From Euphrasia confusa (taxonomy: Eukaryota; Streptophyta; Magnoliopsida; Lamiales; Orobanchaceae), in NCBI GenBank assembly GCA_954870475.1, contig OX940969.1, positions 8,102,950-8,166,949 of the forward strand: a stretch of 64,000 nucleotides of DNA. Reading direction: 5' to 3'. The notes under the pieces are model-generated. The model made no database searches and was not told where the DNA came from. It saw only the letters and a list, made by a program, of their open reading frames with translations. Below, one piece after another: positions 1 through 12,400 of the stretch. Both the position numbers and the translations under genes were made by a program. How positions within the stretch are numbered: the first letter of the stretch is position 1; each line of letters opens with the position of its first letter.

Positions 1-196
1 TTGTCAGACTCTTTTCAAGAAGAAATAATTGAAGATCACGTCCCGGTACAAGCAGACGATGTGTTGCTTTTGTTAACAAATCCAAATATCAATCAAGAAG
101 ACACTGAAATGCTAGAGGATGCTGATGCACTAAATGATGATAGTGATGATCTAGGATCGTTTGATGAGGATGATGATAACATAGTGTCATCCTCAG
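1..196 (+). CDS. Acidic tail of an upstream CACTA exon (partial)
   Basis: The window opens inside an open frame encoding a strongly acidic stretch of about 65 residues rich in Asp and Glu, ending at a plausible GT donor (TCAG|GTAATA, 196/197). Acidic C-terminal tails are common on CACTA TNPD-type transposases, and the position directly upstream of the Transposase_24-type gene fits. No transposase catalytic domain is visible because it would lie outside the window. If spliced to the acceptor at 273/274 the frame runs into a stop after four codons, so this is more likely the end of the upstream protein, or an alternative exon, than the start of the next gene. Confidence 0.4.
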
Positions 197-273
197 GTAA
201 TATTGGAATGATGTGTAATATTGTTGTTAAATATGTTTGTAAATTAATATTATTGTTGTTATTGTATATGCAG

Positions 274-1879
274 ATGGCGGGTCGAGGTAAACGTAGAGTT
301 GGAGGTGGAGGTGGAGGTGTTCGTAGACTGAGTGATCGTGATGGCGATGACGACACCCTTATGCAGTCTCCTTCTTCTGGGAGTGTTCCTCCGACTCCTT
401 CTTCTGGGAGTGTTCCTCCGACTCCTGATGCTGATCTGTCTCCTATTGCTACTCCTCCGAGTGCAGATGCATCTTCTTCAGCTGCTCCCCCTCCGATCGA
501 GATTTATCCAGAGGGAGGGACGTAAGTATAATTTTATTTGAATGTTAGTAACTGTTGATTTTATGTTTTGTTAATCATGTCTTTTTAATGTAGTTTTGTG
601 GCTCGCAATAAGTCGATCATTGCATCGGTGCTCCGAGAGATTATTGAGGCTCGTATCCACCCAGATGGATACACTCTTTCTAAGGTCCCTAAGAGTCATC
701 AGGAGATTTATTGGACCGAGTTTCAGGTACGTGTGTTGATATTTTATTGTAGCTCGTATATATTTTATCTAACGCTTTGATTTTACTAACTGTATTTATT
801 TTGTTTGTTTTGAAGCGTCGCTTTACTTGGGATAGGAGCAGGTTCACTATTGCTGAGATCTATAAGTGGTTCAGAGCAGTGTTGATGAGGAGATACAGCA
901 GCCGCGTGAGCGAGTGGCGTCAGAAGTGGAGGGAATCTAGGGTGGCTCCGAGCTGTGTGCCCGATGAGGTGTGGAAGAGGTGGTTGGTGATATTCGACTC
1001 AGCCGAGTATAAAGAGAGGTCTGAGCGGAACACGAAGAACCGGATGAGTGAGCCAGATGGGCCGGGCACCGGCATTTCAAAGGCCGCTGGAGGATCTCGA
1101 TCGGGCGTCCGATATGCCTTGGACATTGTAAGTTTTGTAGTTATATATATTTTCATATTTTAAATTATATATGTACTTAATTATATATGTTTTCATATTT
1201 TGAAGGCTGAGGAGTTAGGTCGACCTGCGACAGCTTTGGACGTTGCAAAACGTCTGCACACGAAGAAGGACGGGACCCCGACATCTCAGCGAGCACATCA
1301 GCTCATTGTAAGTTTATAACGTTATTCTTTCGACTATTTCTAAATTTTTGTTTTAATTATTTTTAAATAATTAAAGATTTTCCTTTTAGGCTTCGGTGGA
1401 GCAGGCTATTGAGGAGCGTCGAGCCTCTACGCAGGAGGAGCCCGATGTGGACGAGGTCTACCTGAGCGTCGCCCCGAAGAAGAAGAATAGGATCTTCGGG
1501 ACGGGCACCTTAGCGAAGGTTTGGATGTTAATTTTTTCTTTATTCATAGAATCAACAAGTTATAATTGTTTACTTACGCTTTCGTCTGCTTCAGGTCTTT
1601 AGCAGCGGCTCCTCCTCATTTTCCGTGTCTTCCTCGTCTGGCCCGTCAGAGTCGGAGGAGCGCATCAGACAGACTTTGAGAGAGGAGTTCGAGCAGAGGC
1701 AGAAGGAGACCGAGGAACGTCTTGCTCGAGAGCGAGAGGCTGAGCGCGAGGCACTTGCTCGAGAGCGAGAGGCTGAGCGCGCTGCTGATCGTGCCGAGTT
1801 ACAGAGGGGGTTCGCTGCGAGCTTGAAAGAGATGGAGCAGCGTTTGCGAGATGAGATGTTGGGTCGACCGCCTCCCTGA
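274..1879 (+). CDS. CACTA accessory transposase, Transposase_24 type (Ptta/En/Spm)
   Basis: Six exons join in phase: 274-521, 594-726, 816-1127, 1206-1307, 1390-1518 and 1595-1879, giving 402 codons and a stop. Each junction has GT..AG. The start ATG at 274 gives a Met-Ala-Gly-Arg-Gly basic N-terminus followed by Gly and Pro/Ser-Thr repeats. Residues about 80-270 match the plant transposase (Ptta/En/Spm) pattern: a WTEFQRRFTW core, a basic SEWRQKWRES segment, an ASVEQAIEERR-like helix, and a glycine-containing tail (IFGTGTLAKVF). The C-terminal 75 residues form a highly charged Glu/Arg coiled coil with an internal duplication (LAREREAEREA). The family is thought to act as a TNPA-like DNA-binding accessory protein on subterminal repeats such as those at 2103-2525. 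No catalytic domain is present. Function is inferred from family and position. Confidence 0.82.
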
Positions 1880-2102
1880 TTGTATTTCATTATGATTTGT
1901 TTATGTTTAACTTCATATTTTAGCTTTGTTTGAATTATTTTGGATGTTTTTGAATGTTGTTGAATGATGTTGAATGCTTCTGAATGATTTTGTATGATTC
2001 AGAATGATTTTGTGTTGTTAAATGAATTTGTATGTTTCTGAAAATTGAGTGCAGGTTTGGGGTAAAAAAACAGGATTCGCCCTGGCCCTTTTTTTTGAAA
2101 TT

Positions 2103-2525
2103 CCCTACGGGAGGAGCCGTAGGGAAGTATGCCAGACGTCCCCTACGGGAGTAGCCGTAGGGGACACTCCTTCACGGTCCCCTACGGGAGTAGCCGTAGG
2201 GGACACTTCTTCACGAACCCCTACGGGAGGAGCCGTAGGGGACAGCCTCACATGGTCCCCTACGGGAGCAGCCGTAGGGGACACCCCTACGTCCACCCCC
2301 TACGGCGTCGGCGTCGGCCTGCCCTACGGGAAGGATGGGCGGGGAAAATGAATCTCCCTACGGGGTCCCCTACGAGCTTCCCGTAGGGGATGTCCCCTAC
2401 GGCTATTATTTCCCGTAGGGATGGAGCTCCCTACGAGCCTAACCCCTACGTCCAAATCCCGTAGGGGATGCCGTAGGGGATGGGCTTCCCTACGGGGATC
2501 CCTACGGGAACTGCCGTAGGGATTT
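2103..2525 (+). repeat. CACTA subterminal palindromic repeat array
   Basis: At least five units pair CCCTACGG with CCGTAGGG around a six-base spacer of the form GAGNAG. Left arms start at 2103, 2141, 2180, 2219 and 2258, a period of 38-39 bp. More irregular half-units and units continue to about 2525. Each unit can form an eight-base-pair hairpin on either strand. In CACTA elements such subterminal repeats are the binding sites of the element's own TNPA-like protein. This GC-rich block contrasts with the AT-rich surroundings. Confidence 0.9.
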
Positions 2526-2530
2526 CGCAG

Positions 2531-2543
2531 TTTTTTTGTAGTG
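2531..2543 (-). other. CACTA terminal inverted repeat
   Basis: Read on the minus strand this is CACTACAAAAAAA, the canonical CACTA-type terminus. It marks the exact 3' boundary of the element. Confidence 0.85.
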
Positions 2544-2544
2544 T

Positions 2545-2695
2545 ATGCTACTCCGGGTGGAGTACACCATGTACATCTTAACCGTAGATTTAAAATTATT
2601 ATATTAAATACACACACAATCACCCACACCCGACGTGTATGGTGTATGAATCTACGGTTAAGATCCCACCAGGAGTAATGCTCCAGGTGTAGCAT
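2545..2695. mobile_element. Small inverted-repeat MITE, copy 1
   Basis: The segment begins ATGCTACTCC and ends with the inverse, GTAGCAT at 2689-2695. The inner arms also pair: CTTAACCGTAGATT near 2577 against its complement near 2650. The centre holds AT-rich DNA and an ACACACAATCACCCACACC stretch. A second, diverged copy lies around the copia element (26407-26426 and 37803-37921) and shares the centre and both ends. There is no coding capacity. The superfamily is not assigned because the target duplication is not clear; the CACTA terminus abuts the left end directly. Confidence 0.7.
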
Positions 2696-3411
2696 CTCAT
2701 AGACCGTAAATCAGACATTGTCACTGTATTTTCTATCACTTAAACTATCACTTAAGAAGAAATTACTGTTGCTCAAAAAACCTATAAAAATCTAAAATAA
2801 AAATTTATTTAACTCGACAAGCTTAAGCTCATATGTTAATTTCGAGTTACAATTATTTTTTTCAAATTTAAGTTAGACATCAAATTTAAAAAATTTAATT
2901 TAGTTTTTACAAAATAAATTGTTAATTTAAAAATTACAATTTTTTTTATAAATTAATTGCAAAAATTTAAATACTCAAACGTTGAAGTAATCGTTACTCA
3001 ATTTTTTTTATATTCCGTAATTATATTTTGTAATATTTTTTTATAAATTTTTTGCTGTCCAACTCGAGAGGTTTATCCAATTTACTAATAACTGCTGCGG
3101 TTCCATCATAAAAAAATACTAGTAGAAAATTTTAAATTTAAAAGAGACGTCTAAACAAAATGGAGATCGTTATTTTTCCTTATTAAGTTCAAAAATCAAA
3201 CAACTCTCTCTGTCTTGCTCCCATTATTAACAGTCGAAAATTTGCTGAAATTTTATTTCTCACTTTTCCAAATATTTTCTAAAATTAGGAAAAAAATCTT
3301 GATCAGCGGGGTTTCGAATTTCAATTGTAGTTGAAAAACCGAACTTTCGCTTACGGATGGGTTCGGTGCGTTTGAAATTTGGCGATGAGATTGAGCGGTA
3401 GAGAAGGCGAA
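2696..3411. other. Intergenic DNA and PIEZO upstream region
   Basis: AT-rich DNA with no supportable ORF. The last 200 bases before the PIEZO start are less AT-biased and presumably include promoter and 5' UTR. No clear TATA box was picked out. Confidence 0.6.
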
Positions 3412-6400
3412 ATGGGAAGAATGTTGGGTGGGTTTGTATTGCCGCTGTTGCTATTGGCAGGTATTGAGGATTAGGTTTTGTTAGTTTCCATAGTAATTTG
3501 TTTAGCTTAGATGTCTCTAGAATTAACTTTCGATTGTGGTGATGGCGATACGAGGTTTGAGTTTTAAGTGCTCCGTAAACGATTAGTCATGTATATAATT
3601 GCTTTTCGCTTATGCCTGTAACTCTTGTTTGAGCTATTGATTCTACTATGGCTTCTTACAATCGTTGTTTTTCGTTTTTGCAGCCGGATTACTGAATTGG
3701 AGTTTGATTTCTTCCGTGAATTTAGTGACCTCTCTTATTTTCCGGTTTACTTCCCCTAAAATAGGTAATAGTCTATTTATGAACGAGAAGTTGGCTACTC
3801 TACTAGGTCATATGCCTAGAAAACAACATTATCAATTTCATTTATAGTTAGATGGTATGCGTGTTCGTGTTTCCCTTCTTTAATTTTCCTCTCTAATATG
3901 AAGAATCCACAGGTTTTCAATATAGAGGGAGAGTACTATCTTTATGGTTTGCTCTCATATACTCGGGTCTTGTGATTACTTCGCAAGCGATTTTTCTAAT
4001 TCTATGCGCAACTTTGGATTCTGGATGGAGTGTTAAAGATGCCTGGTGGATAAAGCTTTTTGGACTTATGAAGTACGAATGGTTTTATCTCTTAAGTACG
4101 TTTTTTTTATGTTATATGTCTGTTATGGTAAAAAAAAAACATTAACTCATAATTACTCAACATGTGATCTGCTTTTGCAGTTTCCAATCCGGGAGGGTAG
4201 TCTATTTCTTGGTTGTGGAAGTGTTAGTGGGATTTGTTTCCTTCATTGAGATCAATAGGAACAAATTCAGCTTCATGGAATCTCGAGATTCATGCTGGGG
4301 TTTTCTATCGTCAGTTTTCGAATGCATAGGTATGTCAAAGTTTTACTTTCGTAGTTTCGTTCACATTGGTTTTGACTGTTCAGTTGGCTAATTGTAAGAA
4401 ACAAAATTCTGGTGAAAATATTTTTGGACAATAATTGTTTTGTACTCCATATAATCTTACGAGGGGAGATTGAACTATCAAAACTACTCACAAATTAGGT
4501 TCCTTCAAGTTTGTATTCGGAATATTTGTTTTCCTTGGCAAAAAAATATCGAAAGTTTTTCATTGTTTTTTGAAAAATTGACCACTCCTTTTTCACCGTC
4601 ATTTGGTCCAAATTAAAGATAGATTCAAATTACCCTGCGTAGTCGAGTGAGGATTAACTTATCAGATGAGGATTGAGTATAACCAGTTGAGAATTAAAGA
4701 GGTATGTTTGTAAGAAATTGTTGGGTGAAGAAAACGATTAATTAGTTAATTACCAATCAATTTCTTTTGCTGGAGTTTTAGGTGTGAATAGTCTTGTGGG
4801 AGTGGACTAAATGGAATTTTTCCTATTATCAAATATTTTAAATAATGCTGTTAAATATGACAAATGATTATGCCCCTGGATATGTTTGATCGGAAGTTAT
4901 AGAGAAAAGGCTATCTGAGTGCCATGTTGTTAAAGACTAAATCTTATATTGTTATTGCAAGAGCATTTATAATATCACTCCTATTGATTATTTTATTCGT
5001 CCCAAAATGGAAGGTTACCGTCTTAGGTTGGTTGCCTGCTTATTACTGCCTGGTATGCAGTTAGCTGCAGGGATCAGCAACCCTTCTTGGCTTTCTTTAC
5101 CTTTTTTCATCTGCAGCTGTGTTGGTCTAGTTGATTGGTCTTTAACAAGCAATTTCTTAGGCCTTTTCAGGTATTTTTTTCCTACCTTTTTAGTAAAATA
5201 TATTGTTTTTGCTTTGGTTCTTATGTTCTAAACTATCAATCATGCATGGCTTGAAGGTGGTGGAAGCTACTTTGGGTATACGCTGGCTTTAGCATTTGCA
5301 TACTGTATGCTTACCAACTTCCTATTGAGTTTCCACAGTCTTTTCAAGTGATTGCCAACTTAATTGGTCTATACAAATCATCACACGAATCCGGCTGGCA
5401 ACAGATTATTTCTGGTATTTCTCTGATGGTGTTCTTCTATATGGTACGCATCTTTTTTTTTTATTTATTTAGGGTTGATCTTTAGTCAGCCACGTTGCTT
5501 GTTTTTTGACCTCTAATTCATTTACTTACATGTAACGTATTTTAACGTAACAGTGAACGTTCAAGTATGAACTTAGTGATACATGCAAATCTTTAGACAT
5601 TTATAAAAAAAAATTGGTAATTCTACATATGATGATATGAGGTGAAGGTAAGTAAATCAACATAATGATTGATAGAACATGGTTCTGGAAGTCACACTTT
5701 TGCATTATGTGCGTGTGGGAACTTCTCTACATCTCTTTATCTATTGTGACTGGAATTTGAGTAACCCTACTGCTAGATTTCAAAAGTAGAAGGCCTGTTA
5801 CACATAGAGGTTTTAAAAATTCATAATAGAAGTGAAGCATATTCAGGTTTAGGAATAGAGTAAGCTCATCCAAAAAGGTTAAATTCTTAACTTGGTTTTC
5901 CGAAGAATTGAATAATATTTTAAATGTAAGTGTTGGATTGATTGTGCCATAAAGCCATGGTTATAAAATTTGCAGTGAGACATTCCCTTATTAGTTGTGG
6001 ATCCTAGATACTCATTTGGAAATATATGGCCTGCTTTCTTGCATAAAAAATGATTTAGAAGACATGGAATTCATGATGTCGATTAGAGAAGGCAGTTTGG
6101 CCGAGCAACTTCTTCCCTCAAAGAATTCCTTTTTTGTTCGTCAGCTGAGGTAAATATTTGTGGCTTTGTTTTCATTATCATTCTCCATAATGAAACCATA
6201 TTTTCTCGATGTTTTTTATTTTTTATATTCTGGTTTGCAGGTCAGGTGTAAGGCATACCAACATCTTACTAAGGGGAACAGTTTTCAGATTTTTTAGTAT
6301 CAACTGGTTCACTTATGGCTTCCCAGTAAGTAGTCACAAGCTTTGAGTCTCTGTTTTTTTTTATAATGCAATATTTTCTTTAATGCTTTATAATTTCATT

Positions 6401-9400
6401 TGTTTAACAATGGCAGGTATCCTTGTTTGCTCTTTCATACTGGAGCTTCCATTTTGCCAGTATATGTGCATTTGGATTACTCGCTTATGTTGGGTATATT
6501 CTGATTGCTTTTCCATCCTTGTTTTGTTTGCATCGGTTGAATGGGTTGCTTCTTGTGTTCATTCTCTTGTGGGCCGTGAGCACGTACATTTTCAATGTTG
6601 CTTTTGCATCCAGTTCGGGAAGGTACGACCCCCTAATTCTAATCTTCGATTTGTGTGTACACACTCCTTATTTTGGGGTGATCGATTTTATGATTAAATC
6701 TTCATCGATAATGATTACTCAGGATATGGATATTTGGGAGATGGTTGGATTATGGCATTATCCTATCCCTGGTTTCTTCCTTTTAGCACAGTTTTGTCTC
6801 GGGATTCTTGTGGCTCTTGGTAATGTTGTGAACAATTCTGTATTTTTGTGCGTATCGAATGAGGAGAGGCAATTTTCTAATGAGAGCAAAACTGAAGAAG
6901 GTACGAAAGTAGCAATTTACAAAGTATTTTTTTTGGGATAGTAAGATTGGATTTTATAAAGAATTATAATTTATAAGATAAATATAAATTAATTTGAATA
7001 ATTAAACAACTAAAATATAAGATATTATAAACTATGAAAAAATATTTGGTTAATAACAAATTTTGTGTGAATTAGATCTATTTATAGAGTATAGTAATTT
7101 CATATGAAAGTAGTAAATTGAGATTCAATTGTTATTTGAGGAAATAAGAACTGGAATTTCAGTAAATCATTTAAATATCAAATAGTATAAATTAATTTGA
7201 TTATAAATCATAAAAATTAATTTACTAAACACTAGAATGTAATTTACTAAACACTAGGAAAACCCTCTATGCATACAAAATATTTGGTTGATAACAAATC
7301 TTTTGGTTTGGCATGTGAATCATATGCATCTGTAGAGGCAGATTAATTTCATATGTAGGTAGCAATTTGGGATACAATTATTTTTTGAGAAACAATATGG
7401 TGTAGTCTTCTGCCTGTTAGACATGAAGATGCATAACCTGACTCATTCTATTTATTGTACGCCTGTGGTTGCAGTGAAAGAAGATGCCAAGGTGTTGATT
7501 GTAGCTACAATTGCTTGGGGACTGCGAAAGTGTTCTCGGCCTATTATGCTCTTGCTGATCTTCTTAATAGCTATGAAACCTGGTTTAGTTCATGCCATTT
7601 ATAGTATGTCAAAGCCTACTGTGGACTTTAATTATATTATCAATATGTTTTCCATTAACTCATTAAGACATTGTATAATTGCTTGCTCAATATTTTGATT
7701 GGTTATAAACTTTTTTATTTTTTATTTTTTATTTTTATTTCAGTGACATTTTTCTTTGCATACCTTTTGAGCCATAACATCAGCATGAAGATGCGCCAAT
7801 CTCTTATTCTTCTGTGTGAGGCTCATTTTTCGGTTTTATACATTCTCCAGCTCAGTCTCGTCTCCAGAAAGTTGGAGCAAAAAGGCTCTGTTAGTTTTGA
7901 AGTGCTATCACAGTTAGGTGTGGATGTTTTTTTTATTGATTTTCAGTTTCTATTCGCCTTATATTTCCTAGCACTTCTTCTGTTTTCTTATACCCTTTGT
8001 ATTTTTGTGTGCTAATTTGTTTGTGAAATGTGTGTAGGCCTCTTAGCTAGGAAGCACGGGGACGCCAAAAATGGCGCCGTCCCCGTACCGGGGACGTTCT
8101 GGAAACGGATACGGTGTGAAAACGCATAGAGACGTTTTTGTGACGTCTCTTTTTTTTTCTCATTTTTTTTTAATTGTTTGGGATACAAATAGCAGTTAAT
8201 GTGGTCGCCTGTTTTTGTGAGTAATTATTTGACCCCTTCCCCACTACGTAATTAAGTAATTTAACCACTTTCCCACTAAGTAAATAAGTAATTATTTGAC
8301 CATCCCCACTAAGTAATTAATTATTATCACAATTATTTAGGTAACTAATTTATTAATTTAATAATATTTTTAAAAATACTAATTTTCCTATAATTAAGAT
8401 ACTATATATATTAAAAATTATTAAAACTAAAACGTATTTTTGACGTATCCATATCTTGATTTTTTAAATTTTGCCGTTTTCCCGTATCCGTACCGTACCA
8501 TATCCGTTTTACGTATCCGTCCCCGTGCTACCTAGCCTCTTAGAGAGTGATAGTACTTGGGACTTCCTGGAAATTGCTCTGCTTGCTTGCTTTTGTGCCA
8601 TACATAATCATGGATTTGACATGTTATTCTCGTTTTCTGCAATTGCTCAGCACACGCCTTTTCCTCCAGTTGGATTCAGCATTCTGAGGGCTGGTTTGAA
8701 CAAGTCGGTTCTTTTGTCAGTTTATGCCACCTCAAACACTAGAGATTATTGTGAAATTCATTCCCATGGTAATGTCATCTCTTCTGAGGATAAACTGTTT
8801 ATAACTCCTGTGTAAATTGAATGCAGTTAAAATTATATTTACACTCCTAGTTCGTTTAAAGAAGTATGAACTGATCCACAAATTGGTCTCCTATGATTCT
8901 TGGGCGTCGGTGAGTATTTTCAATCGCTAAAAAGGGTGTTATTGGCTGGCAACTCATTTTTGGGAAAATTTCCCTAGTTGAAATATTTGGGAGTCTTGCT
9001 TTCTAAAACTTTCAAAAGAAAAACACATTTCCATCCATTTTCATGTTTTCACCTTTTTCTTCACTCACTAATCATTTTTACACGTTTTCCATGAATTTAA
9101 TATTCTCTCAATCGCATAACCCTAACTACCAATTATATCCAATCATTAGTTTTCTATTTTTATACTCCGTAGTAGTTTACTTTAATAATTACATTTTCAT
9201 CTGATATTCAGTAACACTCAAAAAAATCTTTGGACTTTTATTAGAAAAGAAGACATCACTCTTATCGCCCATTTCCAAAATTTCCAGAGTGACATCCACT
9301 CAGTCACTTACACCCTAAGTGGTTATCTGATTCTTTCTAGCTAAACAAAAGAAAAGAAAGAGCAGTTTCTATTGTTAGCAATTTCAACTTCAGTTTCTAG

Positions 9401-12400
9401 TCCTGGGTAATTTAATGAGAATTTAAAAGTACTGGGGTGGGTTACACCAAAAACTCCATTTAACTCATCCAACTTTTAGTTTCTATTTGCAAGTACTGCT
9501 CCTAATTATCAATTGGTATTTTTTTGCTCTCAATGCACGTGTCCTAGCTAGACCATTGTCCATTCAAGAAATTTAGGTCTATATGGTTGCTAGTTTTTTA
9601 CAGTGATTATATTCGTGTATGCTAATATATTTCCATCTCTCAGAAAGAAAGGTGGCATTGTATCTCAGTGCTGTTGGGAAGAAGTTCTTGTCAATATACA
9701 GATCGTGTGGGACTTACATTGCCTTCCTGACTATCCTTCTTGCCGCGTACCTCGTGAGACCTAATTACATATCTTTTGGTTACATTTTCCTTCTTCTCAT
9801 CTGGATCATCGGGAGACAGCTTGTCGAGAAAGCAAAACGGCGTCTTTGGTTTCCACTCAAAATATACGTGATTGCGGTTTTCGTTTTCATATACAATCTA
9901 ATCATTTCCCCCACTTTCGAGTCATGGATGTCCAAAAAAATCGATCTTTACGTGTATTTTGGCTATAACCCCGAAACTTCTTTGTTGGAGAATCTTTGGG
10001 ACTCTCTGGCGATTTTAATTGTAATGCAGCTTTACAGCTATGAGAGGAGGCAGAGTAAGAATATGAAATTGGACGATTTTGCCCCTAAGCAGTTGGGGGT
10101 ATTGTGGTTTATCAAACGGTTTCTAATCTGGCACAGTCAAAAGATTTTATTTGTTGCTTTGTTTTACGCTTCTTTGTCTCCGATAAGCGCTTTTGGGTTC
10201 TTGTATCTCTTTGGTCTGGTGTTGTCATCTGCATTGCCAAAGTCTTCTAGAATTCCATCCAAGTTGTTCTTAGTCTACACAGGTTTTATAGTGACGTTAG
10301 AGTATTTATTTCAGATGTGGGGTGAGCTGGCGAGAATGTTTCCTGGTCAAAAGCACCACGACTTGTCTCTTTTCTTGGGTCTACAGGTGTATAGACAGAG
10401 TTTTGCGGGGCTGGAAGCGGGCCTGAGGGCGAAAGTCTTGGTTATTGCCGCTTGTACCCTGCAGTACAATGTTTTTCGGTGGCTAGGACAAATGCCCAGT
10501 TCATTTTCAAACGGGGGGAGATCGGAAGAGCCTTGTCCTTTATTTATTTCACCGGAAGATATTTTCAGTGTTGCTTCGACTTCTGACGGGGATAACCAGA
10601 CATTATTATCCGGTTCTGGTTCAGAAAGGATAAAGAGAAATTCATCGTCGTTTTCTTTTTTACCTGGTAATAATGATCAACTATCTCAGAATTCTTCCTC
10701 AATTCACGAAGGGAACAACAATAAGAGATACCCCTTTGGCTATCTTTGGGGAAGCAAAAAGGAAAGCTGCAAGTGGAACAAGGAGAGGATTATCTCTCTG
10801 AGGCAGGAGAGGTTTGAGATGCAAAAGACGACTCTGAAAGTTTATCTAATGTTTTGGGTGGAAAACATGTTCAATCTGTTTGGGCTTGAGATCAATATGA
10901 TTGCATTATTGTTCGCCAGTTTTGCCTTGTTAAATGTGGTTTCAGTGTTTTATATTGCTTGTCTTGCTACTTGTGTTCTGTTGGGCCGCCCTATCATACG
11001 TAAGATGTGGCCTGTGTTTGTGTTTCTCTTTGCCGCCATTCTTCTTGCCGAGTATTTCACAATGTGGAAGAACGTGAAGCCATCGGGTCAGCGTATTTCT
11101 GGCAGTGGGACCAGTATAAATTGCCACGATTGTTGGGAAAATTCAAATATATATTTCCACTTTTGCAAAAAGTGTTGGCTAGGTATGTATAATGTATCAC
11201 TTTCTTTTCCTCTTTGTTATTTGCTACTAATCCGACTGCCACTTTCTTAATAGTTATGCATATAAATTAACGGTTAATTACAAAAGCTTTCCCTGAGGTT
11301 TGGGGTGATAAACAAAAAAACAAAGAAGTCCCAACATTACAATACTACTCCTGAGGTGTATTTCCTTGTTTAATGTAAGGTGCATCTGTAATATTTTTTT
11401 TTTAGAAATGTAAAGTTTATGTTTGAAATGTTCTTTCTGATGAAGGGGTAAATTTTATTACAGATCAAAAACTCAAGGAGTTTTTTATTGTAATTTTCTA
11501 CTTTTTTATAATTCTGATAAACTTTGATTGTAGTTTTTGTAATCCACCTTTTTCCTATATGTAGTGTTTTCTCCCCTTTTTCTCTCTTCCCTTTTGTACA
11601 TGTAAATTATCTTGAACAATTCATACAAACCATTTTTTTGCAGGCATTATTGTTGATGATCCTCGCATGTTGATCAGTTATTTTGTGGTCTTCATGCTTG
11701 CAACTTTCAAACTCCGTGCTGATCGTGCGTCAAGTTTCTCATGGATACTTACATACAACCACATGGTTTCCCAGCGTAGAAATACCTTTGTCTGGCGAGA
11801 CCTTTTGTTCGAAACCAAAGGCATGTGGACTTTTCTCGACTACTTGAGGGTTTACTGCTATTGCCATCTATTGGACCTAGTCCTCACTCTGATTTTAATC
11901 ACGGGTACTCTAGAGTACGACATTTTGCACCTCGGGTACCTCGGGTTCGCACTTATTTTCTTCCGCATGAGGCTCACCATATTAAAGAAGAAAAATAAGA
12001 TCTTCAAATTTTTACGCATGTACAATTTTGCTGTGATCTTTCTCTCCCTTGCCTACCAATCTCCTTTTATCGGAGATTTCAACGCGGGAAAGTGTGAGAT
12101 TATTGATTACATTTACGAGGTGATTGGGTTTTACAAATACGATTATGGGTTTCGGATTACATCTAGATCCGCTTTGGTCGAGATCATCATTTTCGTTCTT
12201 GTTTCGTGCCAATCGTACATGTTCTCTTCCTCAGGGTTTGATTACGTGTTTCGGTATTTAGAGGCTGAACAAATTGGCGCAATTGTGAGGGAGCAAGAGA
12301 AGAAGGCCACCTGGAAAACCGAACAGTTGCAGCACGTTCGTGAGTCTGAGGAGAAAAAAAGGCAGCGTAATTTGCAGGTGGAGAAGATGAAATCCGAGAT

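Larger units (their letters stand above)
1..2543 (+). mobile_element. CACTA (En/Spm) DNA transposon, 3' portion
   Basis: Three things identify this. There is a spliced Transposase_24-type gene, then a block of short palindromic subterminal repeats, then the sequence TTTTTTTGTAGTG at 2531-2543, which is the inverse of a CACTAC(A)n terminus. The element runs off the left edge, so the 5' terminus and most of the main transposase are not in the window. The three bases after the terminus are TAT, the expected size for a CACTA target duplication, but the other flank cannot be checked. Family: CACTA elements encode a TNPD-type transposase (Transposase_21) and a TNPA-like accessory protein that binds subterminal repeats. 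Confidence 0.88.

Noticed and set aside
2103..2280. Regularly spaced 38-39 bp repeats resembling a CRISPR array
   Set aside because: Plant nuclear DNA; the units are palindromic through the spacer and sit at a CACTA end. No unique spacers.
2049..2695. Overlapping ORFs on both strands with repeated Pro-Tyr-Gly/Thr-Gly units
   Set aside because: They are translations of the CACTA subterminal repeats and the adjacent MITE; no start context or family match.
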